64,000 nt of DNA from Nitrospirales bacterium. GTDB lineage: Bacteria; Nitrospirota; Nitrospiria; Nitrospirales; UBA8639. The notes beneath the pieces are model-generated. The model was given only the letters and a program-made list of their open reading frames with translations, had not been told where the DNA came from and ran no database searches. The stretch's first letter is position 1. Each line of letters begins with the position of its first letter. The position numbers and the translations under genes were made by a program. Of this stretch, positions 8,803 to 17,231 are shown in pieces. The DNA is taken from assembly GCA_029261355.1 (NCBI GenBank), contig JAJDBM010000040.1, positions 109,718 to 173,717 of the forward strand, given 5' to 3'.

Positions 8803-8870
8803 AAGCAGGCGATTCCCCCTATAACTCTCTTCCAAAAATTCCCCGACCAACCAATGAATTGACATTTCCC

Positions 8871-8939
8871 TCTGGAGTTTGAACATGGCAATACCAACGA
8901 ACCATTGGTAGCCTTATATTGATAACGGAAATCAATATC
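8871..8939 (+). promoter_or_regulatory. Fur box and upstream shared element ahead of bfd
   Basis: Positions 8921-8939 match 15 of 19 bases of the classical Fur box GATAATGATAATCATTATC. Fifty bases upstream (8871-8887) lies TCTGGAGTTTGAACATG, found base for base again at 26350-26366. TATATT at 8915-8920 may be the -10 box, overlapped by the Fur site. Confidence 0.7.
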
Positions 8940-8991
8940 AACTTACAAGATTAGCAAGTTCAATCACCATACATGACTCAGGAGATCTACT

Positions 8992-9183
8992 ATGTACATT
9001 TGTCTGTGCAAAGGAATTTCTGAAGCCCAGTTCGACGAAATCATTGATCAACACCAGGGTTGTCTACGGCGAATAGCCAAGACGATGGGATTGGACGAGA
9101 GTTGTTGTGGCCGTTGCGAAGAATTGCTTCCAGAATTGATTGCAAATCGGGTGGATACTGACTCGCTGCTCCCAGCGTCGTGA
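8992..9183 (+). CDS. bfd: Bacterioferritin-associated ferredoxin
   Basis: 63-residue BFD-like [2Fe-2S] protein that reduces the haem of bacterioferritin to release stored iron. Ligand cysteines follow the family pattern: C4 and C6 (CLCKGIS) and, later, the CCGRCEELLP group. Length is normal for Bfd (about 64). It sits behind a 15/19 Fur box, the expected control: induced when iron is short. Intact bacterioferritin is about 19 kb away at 28201, and a broken copy lies just downstream at 9400. Confidence 0.94.
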   Translation: MYICLCKGISEAQFDEIIDQHQGCLRRIAKTMGLDESCCGRCEELLPELIANRVDTDSLLPAS

Positions 9184-9221
9184 GGAAATTGCACCAGCTA
9201 CCTCTTGTTCTACCATATCGA

Positions 9222-9358
9222 GTAACGTAAGTTACGAGTTGTTGCCCTGCTGGTAGTCACTTCAAAAGCAGGGCATCCGAAAGACCTTACACGAGTGGAG
9301 GTAGTTATGGAGAGAAGGTCTGTCGCCTGTGCTCTCATGACTGAGAGAGAACACAGGC
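9222..9358. other. Cluster of four stem-loops after bfd
   Basis: Hairpins: GTAAC-gtaa-GTTAC (9222-9235); TGCCCTGCT/AGCAGGGCA (9243-9251 with 9267-9275); AGACCTT/AAGGTCT (9282-9288 with 9315-9321); GCCTGTG+CTCTC/GAGAG+CACAGGC (9325-9336 with 9343-9358). No frame is coding. It could be the structured 3' end of the bfd transcript or a small RNA. Confidence 0.5.
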
Positions 9359-9399
9359 CTTCATCACGGTAGTCGCATTAGCAGCTCACTCCTTAAGAC

Positions 9400-9666
9400 T
9401 CAACTTTCAGACTTGACCTGCTCGCTCAGATAATTTTCAAGACCGACTTGATCAATAATTTCCTTCTGAGTTTCTAGCCAGTCAATATGCCCTTCTTCGC
9501 TTTTCATAATTTCTTCTAATTTCTGACGCGTCGTATCATCGCCAACTGTCGAACAATGCGTAATGGCTTTACGCAAAACTTGAACTGCCTCCATCTCAAG
9601 CTTTAAGTCCAAATTCAATTGCTCGTCAACCGATTCACCAACAGAAACTGGTCCTAAGCGTTGCAC
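9400..9666 (-). pseudogene. 5'-truncated bacterioferritin
   Basis: Only the C-terminal 88 residues of a bacterioferritin remain, beginning at the VQRLG that is position 71-75 of the intact protein encoded at 28201. Ferroxidase ligands equivalent to E94, E127 and H130 are kept (the last two in EEGHIDWLETQ). The first two helices, with E18, E51 and haem-ligand M52, are absent. Directly upstream of VQRLG the frame holds a TAG stop, so no longer protein can be made. It is a broken paralogue of bfr; the point of breakage may mark an old deletion or insertion. Confidence 0.85.
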
Positions 9667-9762
9667 CTACCAACGAAATTCATTCTCAATATCTAAGCTC
9701 CTAATGCTCATCCCTTAGATTGAACTCCAGTTGCAACATTTTCCATACATTTCGCATTATTT

Positions 9763-9828
9763 TCTGGACAATGAACATTTTCCTCGATTATTGAGCATGC
9801 TAAAATTTCAATAATGAGAATGCATTTC
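9763..9828 (+). promoter_or_regulatory. Fur-box-like site with upstream shared element
   Basis: 9810-9828 matches 13/19 of the Fur box. TCTGGACAATGAACATT at 9763-9779 is a variant of the element seen ahead of bfd and at 26350, again with GAACAT 37 bases before the Fur site. TAAAAT at 9801 may be a -10 box. The orientation points to the plus strand, where no protein gene starts for about 290 bases. Confidence 0.6.
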
Positions 9829-10003
9829 AAGTTCAATAAACGCAAAAACACCCCCCATTCCACGATGCTGATTTCAGCACAACACAGAACCGTAGCATAC
9901 AAGCAACATAGAAGTTTCACCCGAGGACAAGAGACGCCCCTTGTCCTCGCGCCTGGCTAGAGTGCCTCTCCTCCGGAGGCACTTTAGCCTCCCATTTTTT
10001 CAA
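9829..10003 (+). ncRNA. Candidate Fur-controlled small RNA
   Basis: Between the Fur-like site (9810-9828) and two strong hairpins: CGAGGACAAG-N8-CTTGTCCTCG (9922-9949) and AGTGCCTC-N7-GAGGCACT (9961-9983), the latter followed within 12 bases by a six-T run (9995-10000). The only frame is a 31-codon one without a ribosome site. This is the architecture of an iron-starvation sRNA such as RyhB, but no sequence homology is claimed. Confidence 0.4.
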
Positions 10004-10115
10004 AGGATGTGAATGATCAGCGCCTTCAACAATGACGACTCATTCTACTCAGACGTAGACGTGGCAGAGGGTGCGTACAACTTTGCGATGAAGTGACAGG
10101 GAGGTCACCTCACTC

Positions 10116-10238
10116 ATGAGATCACCGAACAATATTCCTCACGGAGAACAGGCTGCGTTCCTCAGTTTGACCCTTTCACTCTCACTCATTGCCTTCTACG
10201 TGCTTGGCCTATGGATCTGTCCGGTGGTGTCCCCATAG
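10116..10238 (+). CDS. Small single-span membrane protein (40 aa)
   Basis: A 40-codon frame opening with a polar stretch (MRSPNNIPHGEQAA), then one hydrophobic helix (FLSLTLSLSLIAFYVLGLWI) and a short tail. GGGAGG lies 11 bases upstream of the ATG. It is too short for standard gene finders; its position just before the zinc-ribbon gene and the TonB receptor suggests membership of the iron locus. No family recognised. Confidence 0.45.
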   Translation: MRSPNNIPHGEQAAFLSLTLSLSLIAFYVLGLWICPVVSP

Positions 10239-10301
10239 AACAGAGTGAATGCGTGCCAGAACATTCGTTCTCCTCCCCACATCTAACCAAAGACTGCCTG
10301 C

Positions 10302-10580
10302 ATGCAATCATCTGCGAAGCCATCACCCCATTCTCAACCAACTCCCTACTCCACCACACCATGCCCACGATGCCAAGGGCTACTCGTCAAAGTGTTTATC
10401 GACATGGTGGATGCTAGTGAATTTCCTCACCCAGGATCTGCCGCGTTTCTCACTCGTTGCGTCAATTGTGGTGAGTGCTTAGATGAGACCATACTCAAAA
10501 ATAGACAAGAGACTCCCATCAGGCCATGGAAGAGACGACCTTGGTCCAATGTCCCAAACCTTCCTTCGTTAAAAAATTAA
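10302..10580 (+). CDS. Small zinc-ribbon protein
   Basis: 92 residues with CPRC at positions 21-24 and CVNCGEC at 53-59, the pattern CPRCxG...RCxNCGxxxDxxILxNR seen in small uncharacterised proteins of Nitrospirota. The four ribbon cysteines probably bind one zinc; C59 is extra. The first 20 residues are Ser/Pro-rich and may not be translated if a later start is used. Function unknown; other small ribbon proteins lie at 26461 and 27927. Confidence 0.65.
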   Translation: MQSSAKPSPHSQPTPYSTTPCPRCQGLLVKVFIDMVDASEFPHPGSAAFLTRCVNCGECLDETILKNRQETPIRPWKRRPWSNVPNLPSLKN

Positions 10581-10707
10581 ATTTCCGAAATACTTCCTCA
10601 CAAATACACACCATTTGGTAACAAACCTCACGTCACTGCCTCATCGTGTGCTTGCACTCGAACATTCTTTTCGACGTATTCCTTCTTTCCATGTTTTCCG
10701 CATAAAT

Positions 10708-10778
10708 TCCTGGTTATTCAACATTCTTTTTTCTTGCCACAATTCAGTATTCATATATTGAATTTGAGCACCATTATC
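10708..10778 (+). promoter_or_regulatory. Weak Fur box and upstream element ahead of TonB receptor
   Basis: 10760-10778 matches 13/19 of the Fur box, with a perfect CATTATC right half. TCCTGGTTATTCAACATT (10708-10725) resembles the TCTGGA...GAACAT element, about 42 bases upstream. The receptor start is 121 bases downstream of the box. Confidence 0.5.
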
Positions 10779-10899
10779 AAAATATGTCACAAAACTCTCT
10801 TCTGTTAACAAATGACTCAATAACCATTCTCCACTACAGGCCTTCATGGTCTCATTCATTCCTTTCTCATCCATTACCACATAGGATTAGGAGATCCAG

Positions 10900-12999
10900 A
10901 TGACCCAACGACCTCAACTATTTATATTTGGACTGTTCCTCACTTTGCTATTGAACTCAACATTTGCCCATTCCGCAGATGAAGATGTCGCCACACAACA
11001 AGCGAATCCACAAGCCAAACCAACACTCAAGCTCAAGCAAGTCACGATCAGCGCGACCAAAACCGCACGCGACCCGATCATGACACCTGGGGAAGTCAGC
11101 ATTATCGAACAGGAAACCTTTCAGCAACGACAAGCGCAGAGCTTAGATGATGTTCTGCGGTATCAACCCGGGATCACTTCTGAAAGCGGACCACGACAGA
11201 TGGGCGAATCTCCAAATATTCGTGGACTTTCGGGAGCACGAGTCCTCACACTCATTGACGGACAGCGAATGAATTTTCAGTCAGGTCACAAGGGTCGCAC
11301 TTTTATTGATGTCGATCTTTTAAAACGAGTAGAAGTCATTCGTGGTCCGGGGTCTGCGCTCTATGGCAGTCAAGCCATTGGTGGGGTCGTCGCAATGGAA
11401 ACCAAGGATCCATCTGACTATTTGGGACCAGATGGACAATTTGCTATTTCTCAAAAATTTGGATACCAAAGAAACAGCGATGAAATCCTTACCAGTACCG
11501 CATTAGCTGGCCGTCTGAGTGAACATGTAGAGTTCATGGCCTATGGCCTCCTGCGGGGGGCAGACAACATCCGCATTGGCGATGGGTTTGGCGAATTGCC
11601 TAATTCTGGACAGGATAACGCAGCTGGTCTTGGAAAAATTGTTTGGAAACCCACGGCCCATGATCAAGCAGAGTTTTCTGTCTATGTCACCCGTCAAGCT
11701 GCTGGCATTCCGTTTAACTCCAATACGAACCCCACTAATACCGCCAGCATTTCCGATCGAAAAAACCGTCAATTTAACTATCGACTTGGCTATACCCACA
11801 ACAATCCTGATAACCCATATATCAATTTGAATGGCTTTGTGTATCACAATACACTCGACGTGACTGAGCGGCAGTTATCCAATGGCACCCGAGATGATAT
11901 TAATTTTGATACCACCGGATTCGATCTTCGGAATTCCATGAATCTTGGCAACCCAGAGTTCCATCACCATAACATCACCGTAGGAACAGAATTTTACACA
12001 AACAATCAAGAGAGCACTGGAAATCGCGCAACCGGAGCACGTCTATTTTTCCCAGAAGCCAATTCCTATGTCTATGGACTGTACATTCAAGATGAAATCA
12101 CGCTGTTCAATGATCGTGCTGTGCTAATACCAGGGCTACGATGGGACCATTGGGAGAATAAAGCCAAGGGGCAATCCAAGAAAACCGCAGATCGGGTCAA
12201 TCCAAAAATTGGAGGAGTCGTCAAAGCCACCGACTTCTTGTTTTTGACCGCCAACTATGCTCATGGCTTTCGACAACCAGGCTTTGACGATCTGTTTGTA
12301 TCTGGCACTCATTTTCCAGGATCGGTCTTTCTTCCCAACCCAAATCTGAAACCAGAGAAAAGTCGCAATATCGATGCCGGTCTTCGCATTGTACTTCCTC
12401 GAGTATTCTCTGAGAATGATCAACTGATTTGGAAAGGCGCATATTTCAGAAACAAGGTACGCGATTTCATCGATCAAGATGTGAACTTCAATTTCGGGAC
12501 CTTCCAGCTTGAATTCATGCCCGTCAATGTTACTAAGGCCTTACTGCAAGGGTTTGAAAGTGAACTCGCATGGTTACCCACTGACAATATTACCGTCCGC
12601 GCGAACTTTACCTATACGCGTGGGACTGACCAAACAACCAATGAACCCCTGACGACAATACCTGCCATCCGTGGGTTACTTGGCATGGATTACTACCACG
12701 TTCCCTGGGGGCTCACCATAGGAGGTCGCACTCAGATTACTGGTGATCAAAAACGAGCGCCTGATGGAACGGCAAAGACAGGAGGCTATGCCCTCTTTGA
12801 TATTTATCTAGCCATGCAACCCCCGCAATCATTTTTTGACCAACTTGGAACACCATGGCTTCATGGCTTGCGCGTGAATGCCGGTATTGACAATCTCACA
12901 GATCTCAAATATCGACGTCATTTATCGAACCTACCCGAGGCTGGCATTAATCCCAAAGTCTCAGTAGCCTATACCTTTGTCCTTCCGTCGTCTCCGTGA
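10900..12999 (+). CDS. TonB-dependent haem-type outer-membrane receptor
   Basis: 699 residues: signal peptide to about residue 26, a plug domain (VIRGPGSALYGSQAIGGVVA) and a 22-strand-type barrel ending in VSVAYTFVLP with a near-terminal aromatic. The plug motif RVLTLIDGQRMNFQSGH is that of haemoglobin/haem receptors. The haem-receptor FRAP-NPNL region is present as FRQP (457-460) and NPNL (480-483) with a histidine at 471 between them, matching the haem-ligand histidine of HemR/HmuR proteins. A GTGA overlap couples it to the next gene. With the HmuU/V/S-like genes downstream it is the HmuR equivalent; haem as substrate is inferred. Confidence 0.9.
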   Translation: MTQRPQLFIFGLFLTLLLNSTFAHSADEDVATQQANPQAKPTLKLKQVTISATKTARDPIMTPGEVSIIEQETFQQRQAQSLDDVLRYQPGITSESGPRQMGESPNIRGLSGARVLTLIDGQRMNFQSGHKGRTFIDVDLLKRVEVIRGPGSALYGSQAIGGVVAMETKDPSDYLGPDGQFAISQKFGYQRNSDEILTSTALAGRLSEHVEFMAYGLLRGADNIRIGDGFGELPNSGQDNAAGLGKIVWKPTAHDQAEFSVYVTRQAAGIPFNSNTNPTNTASISDRKNRQFNYRLGYTHNNPDNPYINLNGFVYHNTLDVTERQLSNGTRDDINFDTTGFDLRNSMNLGNPEFHHHNITVGTEFYTNNQESTGNRATGARLFFPEANSYVYGLYIQDEITLFNDRAVLIPGLRWDHWENKAKGQSKKTADRVNPKIGGVVKATDFLFLTANYAHGFRQPGFDDLFVSGTHFPGSVFLPNPNLKPEKSRNIDAGLRIVLPRVFSENDQLIWKGAYFRNKVRDFIDQDVNFNFGTFQLEFMPVNVTKALLQGFESELAWLPTDNITVRANFTYTRGTDQTTNEPLTTIPAIRGLLGMDYYHVPWGLTIGGRTQITGDQKRAPDGTAKTGGYALFDIYLAMQPPQSFFDQLGTPWLHGLRVNAGIDNLTDLKYRRHLSNLPEAGINPKVSVAYTFVLPSSP

Positions 13000-15900
13000 A
13001 TACCATCTCAATGGTACAAGCCAACGTGATCGATTCAGCCCGAACTCGAGGCCAGCCGATGCTGGCCTCGTCGCCTCCCCCTGCCTTTCTGTTCTTACTC
13101 TTGTACGCCCTGCATTCATTTGTCGGCCTCACCTATGAAGTGGTGTGGATCAAGTATCTCACCAGCACATTAGGCATGACCCTCCCAGCCTTTGCCATTG
13201 TTCTCAGCACATTTATGGCTGGGCTGGGATTAGGCAGCTATATTCTCTCCAGGGTCACCACACACAGGACACCGTTCTACCTCACACACATTCAATCATC
13301 ACTCCTGCTGTTCGCGGTACTCCAAGCTGCGATTGGCATCCTTGGCATGGCCTTTCCCTTCATATTGAACCTTCTGGATTCCCTCTATGTCGCGATGGCT
13401 CCAGAAACAGAAGGGTTCCGCCATCTCCTGATTCGCTGCACCGTGGCGGGTATGATCCTTCTTCCAATCACCTCGCTACTTGGAACTGGCTTTCCACTCT
13501 TAGCTGGACTGTCCACATCATTGAGTACCAAGGACTCCTCACAACGACCCGGCCTAGTATATTACGTCGGGGTCCTCGCCTCGGCGATCGGCGCACTGGC
13601 ATCCTTGGCCATGATTCCCGCATGGGGACTACTCTCCACATCGCTCGTGTTAGGCGCGCTCAACCTGGCCATTGCGATGCTCACATGGGCAAGTGCCAAA
13701 AGATATTCCTGGACTGCCTGTTCATCAACATCGCTCTCATCCAACCTCAAACGGGAAAAAGGACTTTCTCAACTCGGCCCATCACATGATTCGGCCGCGC
13801 ACGATCTCAAACCACTGATCCTTGCCATTGGCGCATTAGTCGGATTCTTCATTTTGGGACTGGAAATTGTCGGAGCCCAATATATCTGGCTCGTGATCAA
13901 TGCCACCGCCTACTCAGAAGGCCTGTTGTTTGCAGCAATTCTGTTAGCCATGGCAATGGGATCTGCATTATATCTTGTGGCTCGTTCGTATTGTTCCCCT
14001 TCAACCTTAATCATCGTTGGATTCTTGACTGCCGCCTGTGCCCAAATCGCATTAATTCCGTTTGCCGAGAGTATCGCCTCAGTGTTTGATCTTTTTCTTC
14101 ACCAGTCCGGTTGGGTACAGGATTGGATAGGAACCTCGTCTCTTCGTTTTTTCATCGCCAGCGGAGCCCTCACATTCAGCGTACTCGGGCTACCGGCCCT
14201 GGGATATGGCCTCGTGTTTTGCAGCCTCTGTGAACTCGCCACCAACACCATCCCTCACTCACTACGGGCTGAACTTTCTGTGAACAATCCGATAATACAT
14301 ACTCGAGTATCGCCTCTCGCTCAATTGTATGCCTGGCACAATTGGGGTTCTGTAGCTGGAGTCCTTTTGACCTCGTTTGTCCTGATTCCATGGCTCGGAC
14401 TCACAATTAGCCTGACCATCTTGTCGGTCTGTGGCCTTGTGCTCATTTGGATCGTGTTGGCATTTACGCCACTGCTGTCTGCAACTCGCGGACAAGCTTA
14501 CAAACATACTTCTAAGTTTCAAACCCAGCTCATTCCTATAAGTGTCATTCTTCTCGGTCTCACTCTTTGGATTGGAGTCAATGGGGACCTGACATTTCAA
14601 ACACATGCCTCCGGTGAGTCTCACGATGTGATCTACCAGCGAGAAGATGCCTCAGGTGTGGTTGAAGTGTTTGCTGATCGCCAAACTGGGGAACGCACCC
14701 TCTTCACCAGTCGACTTCGGCAAGAAGGTGGAAGTCGTCAAGAAGATATTCGTGTCCAACGGCTACAAGGTTATCTACCAATACTGTTACATCCTAACCC
14801 GAAACGAACATTAGTTGTGGGCTTGGGAACAGGAATCGCTGCAGGATCCTATCTAAGAAAGGAAGTCGAAGAGGTCACGATTGTCGAAATTTCAGAAGGG
14901 ATCATTGAAGCGGCGGAATTGTTCGAACAAGAAAGTGGTGAAATTCTTTCACATCCCAAAACACGTATCGTGAAACAAGACGGTCGAAATTTTATGAAAC
15001 TGTCCCGCCATCACTATGACCTCATCATCCAAGAACTCTTTTTTCCATACCAAAGTGGTGTCGGAAGTCTCTATACCGTCGAGCATTATCAGCGAATCCG
15101 TAACCGTCTGGCTCCCGGTGGTATGGTCGGACAATGGATCACAATCAATCAACTAGGCCTTAATGATCTGCGCATGCTTGTCCACACCTTTCACACGATA
15201 TTTCCTCATACGTCTCTCTGGCTTCATGGAGGCTACTTGCTGATTCTTGGGGGGCTCGAACCGCTTTCCATCGACTACCCAACATATACTCGACGATTTT
15301 ATGAGGACGATCACTTAGGAGGCCTCTCAAAATTAGGAACAGACCCCTATGACATGCTGGGTGGTTTTGTGACCCAGGGAGCACCTCTGCAGGACTGGGC
15401 GTCTGGAGTCTCACTCAATACTGATGACAATCGTCGCATTGAGTACTCAGCACCGCTTTCATTCGCCAAGCTAAATACGACAACTCTGGCAGCCGAAACT
15501 CTAGAGTCGTTTCAATCCATCCTCCTCCCACTGACTGATGTCGTTCAGATGCAAAAATCATCACCAGAACTTGATGAGAGTAAACTGACGCACATATCCA
15601 AAGCGTTTTCTCTGCTTCTTCATGGCATTGTCGCTCGGACACGAGAACAGCATGAACAGGCTGAATCGCTGTATGTTCAGGCATGGCAGCATAATCCCAA
15701 CAACTATCAGATCAAAGCCTACCTTGAACCTCTCTGGGCGTCCCGCGGTCGTGCATTACTCTTGAAAGGTGAGCAGGAAGAGGCAAGTCGGTGGCTGCGC
15801 AAAGCCTCCGACGTGAACAAGGCCAATGCCAATGTCCTCTTCGATCTGGGATTACTCGCTTCACAAGAAGGGAATGATCGCGAAGCTATCACGCACTACA

Positions 15901-16217
15901 CAACAATCCTTGAGGAATTCCCTCGTTGGCCGCAACGATTAACACTCATGTTTAATCTAGGATTGAGCCATTATAGAATGGAAGATTTTTCACGAGCCGC
16001 TCAATTATTTCAAAAAGTGATTCGTTCAGAACCATCCTCGGTGAACGCTCACTTCAACTTGGCAAATAGTCTTGCGCAAACTGAGCAATACGAACAAGCG
16101 GCCATTCATTATCGGACTGTTCTACGATTGGCCCCTAGTCATCAACAGGCCCAAGAGAATTATCTTGAAATCATTGAGTGGATCACAACGCAAGAGTCCG
16201 ATGCACCTCCACTGTAG
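12996..16217 (+). CDS. Fused membrane transporter-like / aminopropyltransferase-like / TPR protein
   Basis: 1073 residues in three parts. Residues about 25-540 are an MFS-like membrane region with some 12 helices. Residues about 560-830 are a spermidine-synthase-like Rossmann fold with the nucleotide motif VVGLGTG (607-613). Residues about 870-1060 are tetratricopeptide repeats. The catalytic loop reads DLIIQE (675-680) where true spermidine synthases have an aspartate (DxxxxD), as is usual in this fused class; the reaction is therefore unknown. The GTG start overlaps the receptor stop (GTGA), so the two are made together. Orphan fusions of this type are common in Nitrospirota; coupling to a haem-type receptor suggests a part in metal or haem handling (inference). 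Confidence 0.85.
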   Translation: MNTISMVQANVIDSARTRGQPMLASSPPPAFLFLLLYALHSFVGLTYEVVWIKYLTSTLGMTLPAFAIVLSTFMAGLGLGSYILSRVTTHRTPFYLTHIQSSLLLFAVLQAAIGILGMAFPFILNLLDSLYVAMAPETEGFRHLLIRCTVAGMILLPITSLLGTGFPLLAGLSTSLSTKDSSQRPGLVYYVGVLASAIGALASLAMIPAWGLLSTSLVLGALNLAIAMLTWASAKRYSWTACSSTSLSSNLKREKGLSQLGPSHDSAAHDLKPLILAIGALVGFFILGLEIVGAQYIWLVINATAYSEGLLFAAILLAMAMGSALYLVARSYCSPSTLIIVGFLTAACAQIALIPFAESIASVFDLFLHQSGWVQDWIGTSSLRFFIASGALTFSVLGLPALGYGLVFCSLCELATNTIPHSLRAELSVNNPIIHTRVSPLAQLYAWHNWGSVAGVLLTSFVLIPWLGLTISLTILSVCGLVLIWIVLAFTPLLSATRGQAYKHTSKFQTQLIPISVILLGLTLWIGVNGDLTFQTHASGESHDVIYQREDASGVVEVFADRQTGERTLFTSRLRQEGGSRQEDIRVQRLQGYLPILLHPNPKRTLVVGLGTGIAAGSYLRKEVEEVTIVEISEGIIEAAELFEQESGEILSHPKTRIVKQDGRNFMKLSRHHYDLIIQELFFPYQSGVGSLYTVEHYQRIRNRLAPGGMVGQWITINQLGLNDLRMLVHTFHTIFPHTSLWLHGGYLLILGGLEPLSIDYPTYTRRFYEDDHLGGLSKLGTDPYDMLGGFVTQGAPLQDWASGVSLNTDDNRRIEYSAPLSFAKLNTTTLAAETLESFQSILLPLTDVVQMQKSSPELDESKLTHISKAFSLLLHGIVARTREQHEQAESLYVQAWQHNPNNYQIKAYLEPLWASRGRALLLKGEQEEASRWLRKASDVNKANANVLFDLGLLASQEGNDREAITHYTTILEEFPRWPQRLTLMFNLGLSHYRMEDFSRAAQLFQKVIRSEPSSVNAHFNLANSLAQTEQYEQAAIHYRTVLRLAPSHQQAQENYLEIIEWITTQESDAPPL

Positions 16218-16269
16218 ATTGCAAGCCGGCCCTTTCCTTCTCAATCTAGACGTTGAACATCTTTTTTCC

Positions 16270-16329
16270 TTCTATTGAACATGGTCGATTCGGCAATTTG
16301 CCTATACATTGATAATGATAATGATAATT
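16270..16329 (+). promoter_or_regulatory. Strong Fur box with upstream element
   Basis: Three tandem GATAAT hexamers; 16311-16329 matches 16/19 of the Fur box. TTCTATTGAACATGG (16270-16284) gives GAACAT 34 bases upstream, and a second TTGAACAT lies at 16252-16259. TATACA at 16303 may be a -10 box. It controls the gene cluster starting at 16352. Confidence 0.8.
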
Positions 16330-16351
16330 TATATCAAATATAGGCAACCCA

Positions 16352-16765
16352 ATGAACGCACACCTCAACCGATACCACTCACGCCCTGCTCTGATAATCC
16401 ACCTCAAACTGTTCGCCATACTCATGGCGTTACTCTGGAACGTGAACGGCAGCATCGCCGTAGCCTTTCCGCCCATGGAACCAGAAGAATCCTCTCTTGT
16501 TAATGAAGAAATTAATAGCATTGCCGGCCTCTATTTTCGTGAATATTCACTCCAGAACAATGGAGTGATTGACTACAAAACTGCACGACAAATCATTACT
16601 TCTGCACACAACGAATACGGAAATTCAGTCGTACATACGAATGAATATCCTCTGTTCTATTGGTATGACGGCAACCAGGATGGCCAGATGGAAATGTGGG
16701 TCGATCAAAAAGTCGATGGTTGTGCCTGTGATGTCATTCCGTATGAAGCCACGTATCAACCGTAA
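16352..16765 (+). CDS. Secreted protein with EF-hand-like loop, unknown
   Basis: 137 residues. An N-terminal hydrophobic stretch (about residues 15-38) ends in an ALA-like signal cleavage region. The mature part contains DGNQDGQMEMW, which looks like one calcium-binding EF-hand loop, and a CAC near the end. First gene behind the strongest Fur site in the window, hence probably induced in iron starvation. No family recognised; periplasmic location inferred. Confidence 0.65.
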   Translation: MNAHLNRYHSRPALIIHLKLFAILMALLWNVNGSIAVAFPPMEPEESSLVNEEINSIAGLYFREYSLQNNGVIDYKTARQIITSAHNEYGNSVVHTNEYPLFYWYDGNQDGQMEMWVDQKVDGCACDVIPYEATYQP

Positions 16766-16787
16766 CAAAAAGGAGTAAGCGACACCG

Positions 16788-17126
16788 ATGAAAAGTATTT
16801 TTAGTGTCAGTATTTTCATTGTGACAATATTGATATTCATGACTGCCCTTGCCACAGAAATACTCGAGAAGGAACAGTCCCTCATCACGATCATCTCTCC
16901 TAAAAATGGAGAGGTTGTCGCCCCATCTTTTGAGCTGACGCATCAGGTACAGCATGGCCTTGCTCCCCACACTATTCATGTTTTCCTTGATGGAGACTAC
17001 CAGAAAGGCGCGACATCTTCGTTGAAGCACCTTCAAGCCGGCCCTCATGAACTCATGATTAAAATCTCGACTGACGAGCAAGACAGCCTCGTTGGTTGGG
17101 ACAGGGTCAACATTACCGTGAAATGA
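16788..17126 (+). CDS. Small secreted beta-rich protein
   Basis: 112 residues with a signal peptide (residues 1-22). The mature domain has a beta-sandwich pattern, ISPKNGEVVAPSFELTHQV ... GLAPHTIHVFLDG ... LQAGPHELMI, similar to DUF4399-like/Ig-type periplasmic modules that carry a histidine pair. AAGGAG lies upstream of the ATG, 22 bases after the preceding stop, so it is in one operon with its neighbours. Function unknown. Confidence 0.65.
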   Translation: MKSIFSVSIFIVTILIFMTALATEILEKEQSLITIISPKNGEVVAPSFELTHQVQHGLAPHTIHVFLDGDYQKGATSSLKHLQAGPHELMIKISTDEQDSLVGWDRVNITVK

Positions 17127-17231
17127 TACGAAGACCAGGCAATGCTGCTGGACATTACTGATGAACTCAAAACGATACCATCTCATCCACCGTTCGCTGC
17201 AGATGTTTCTTTTTACACAGAGGAGGTTCCC

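Noticed and set aside
9708..9920. 70-codon minus-strand frame
   Set aside because: Low-complexity Cys/Ile/Leu sequence crossing the Fur-like site and sRNA candidate; no homology pattern seen.
10641..10880. 79-codon minus-strand frame upstream of the receptor
   Set aside because: It runs antisense through the leader and Fur-like site of the receptor gene and has no recognisable domain or ribosome site.
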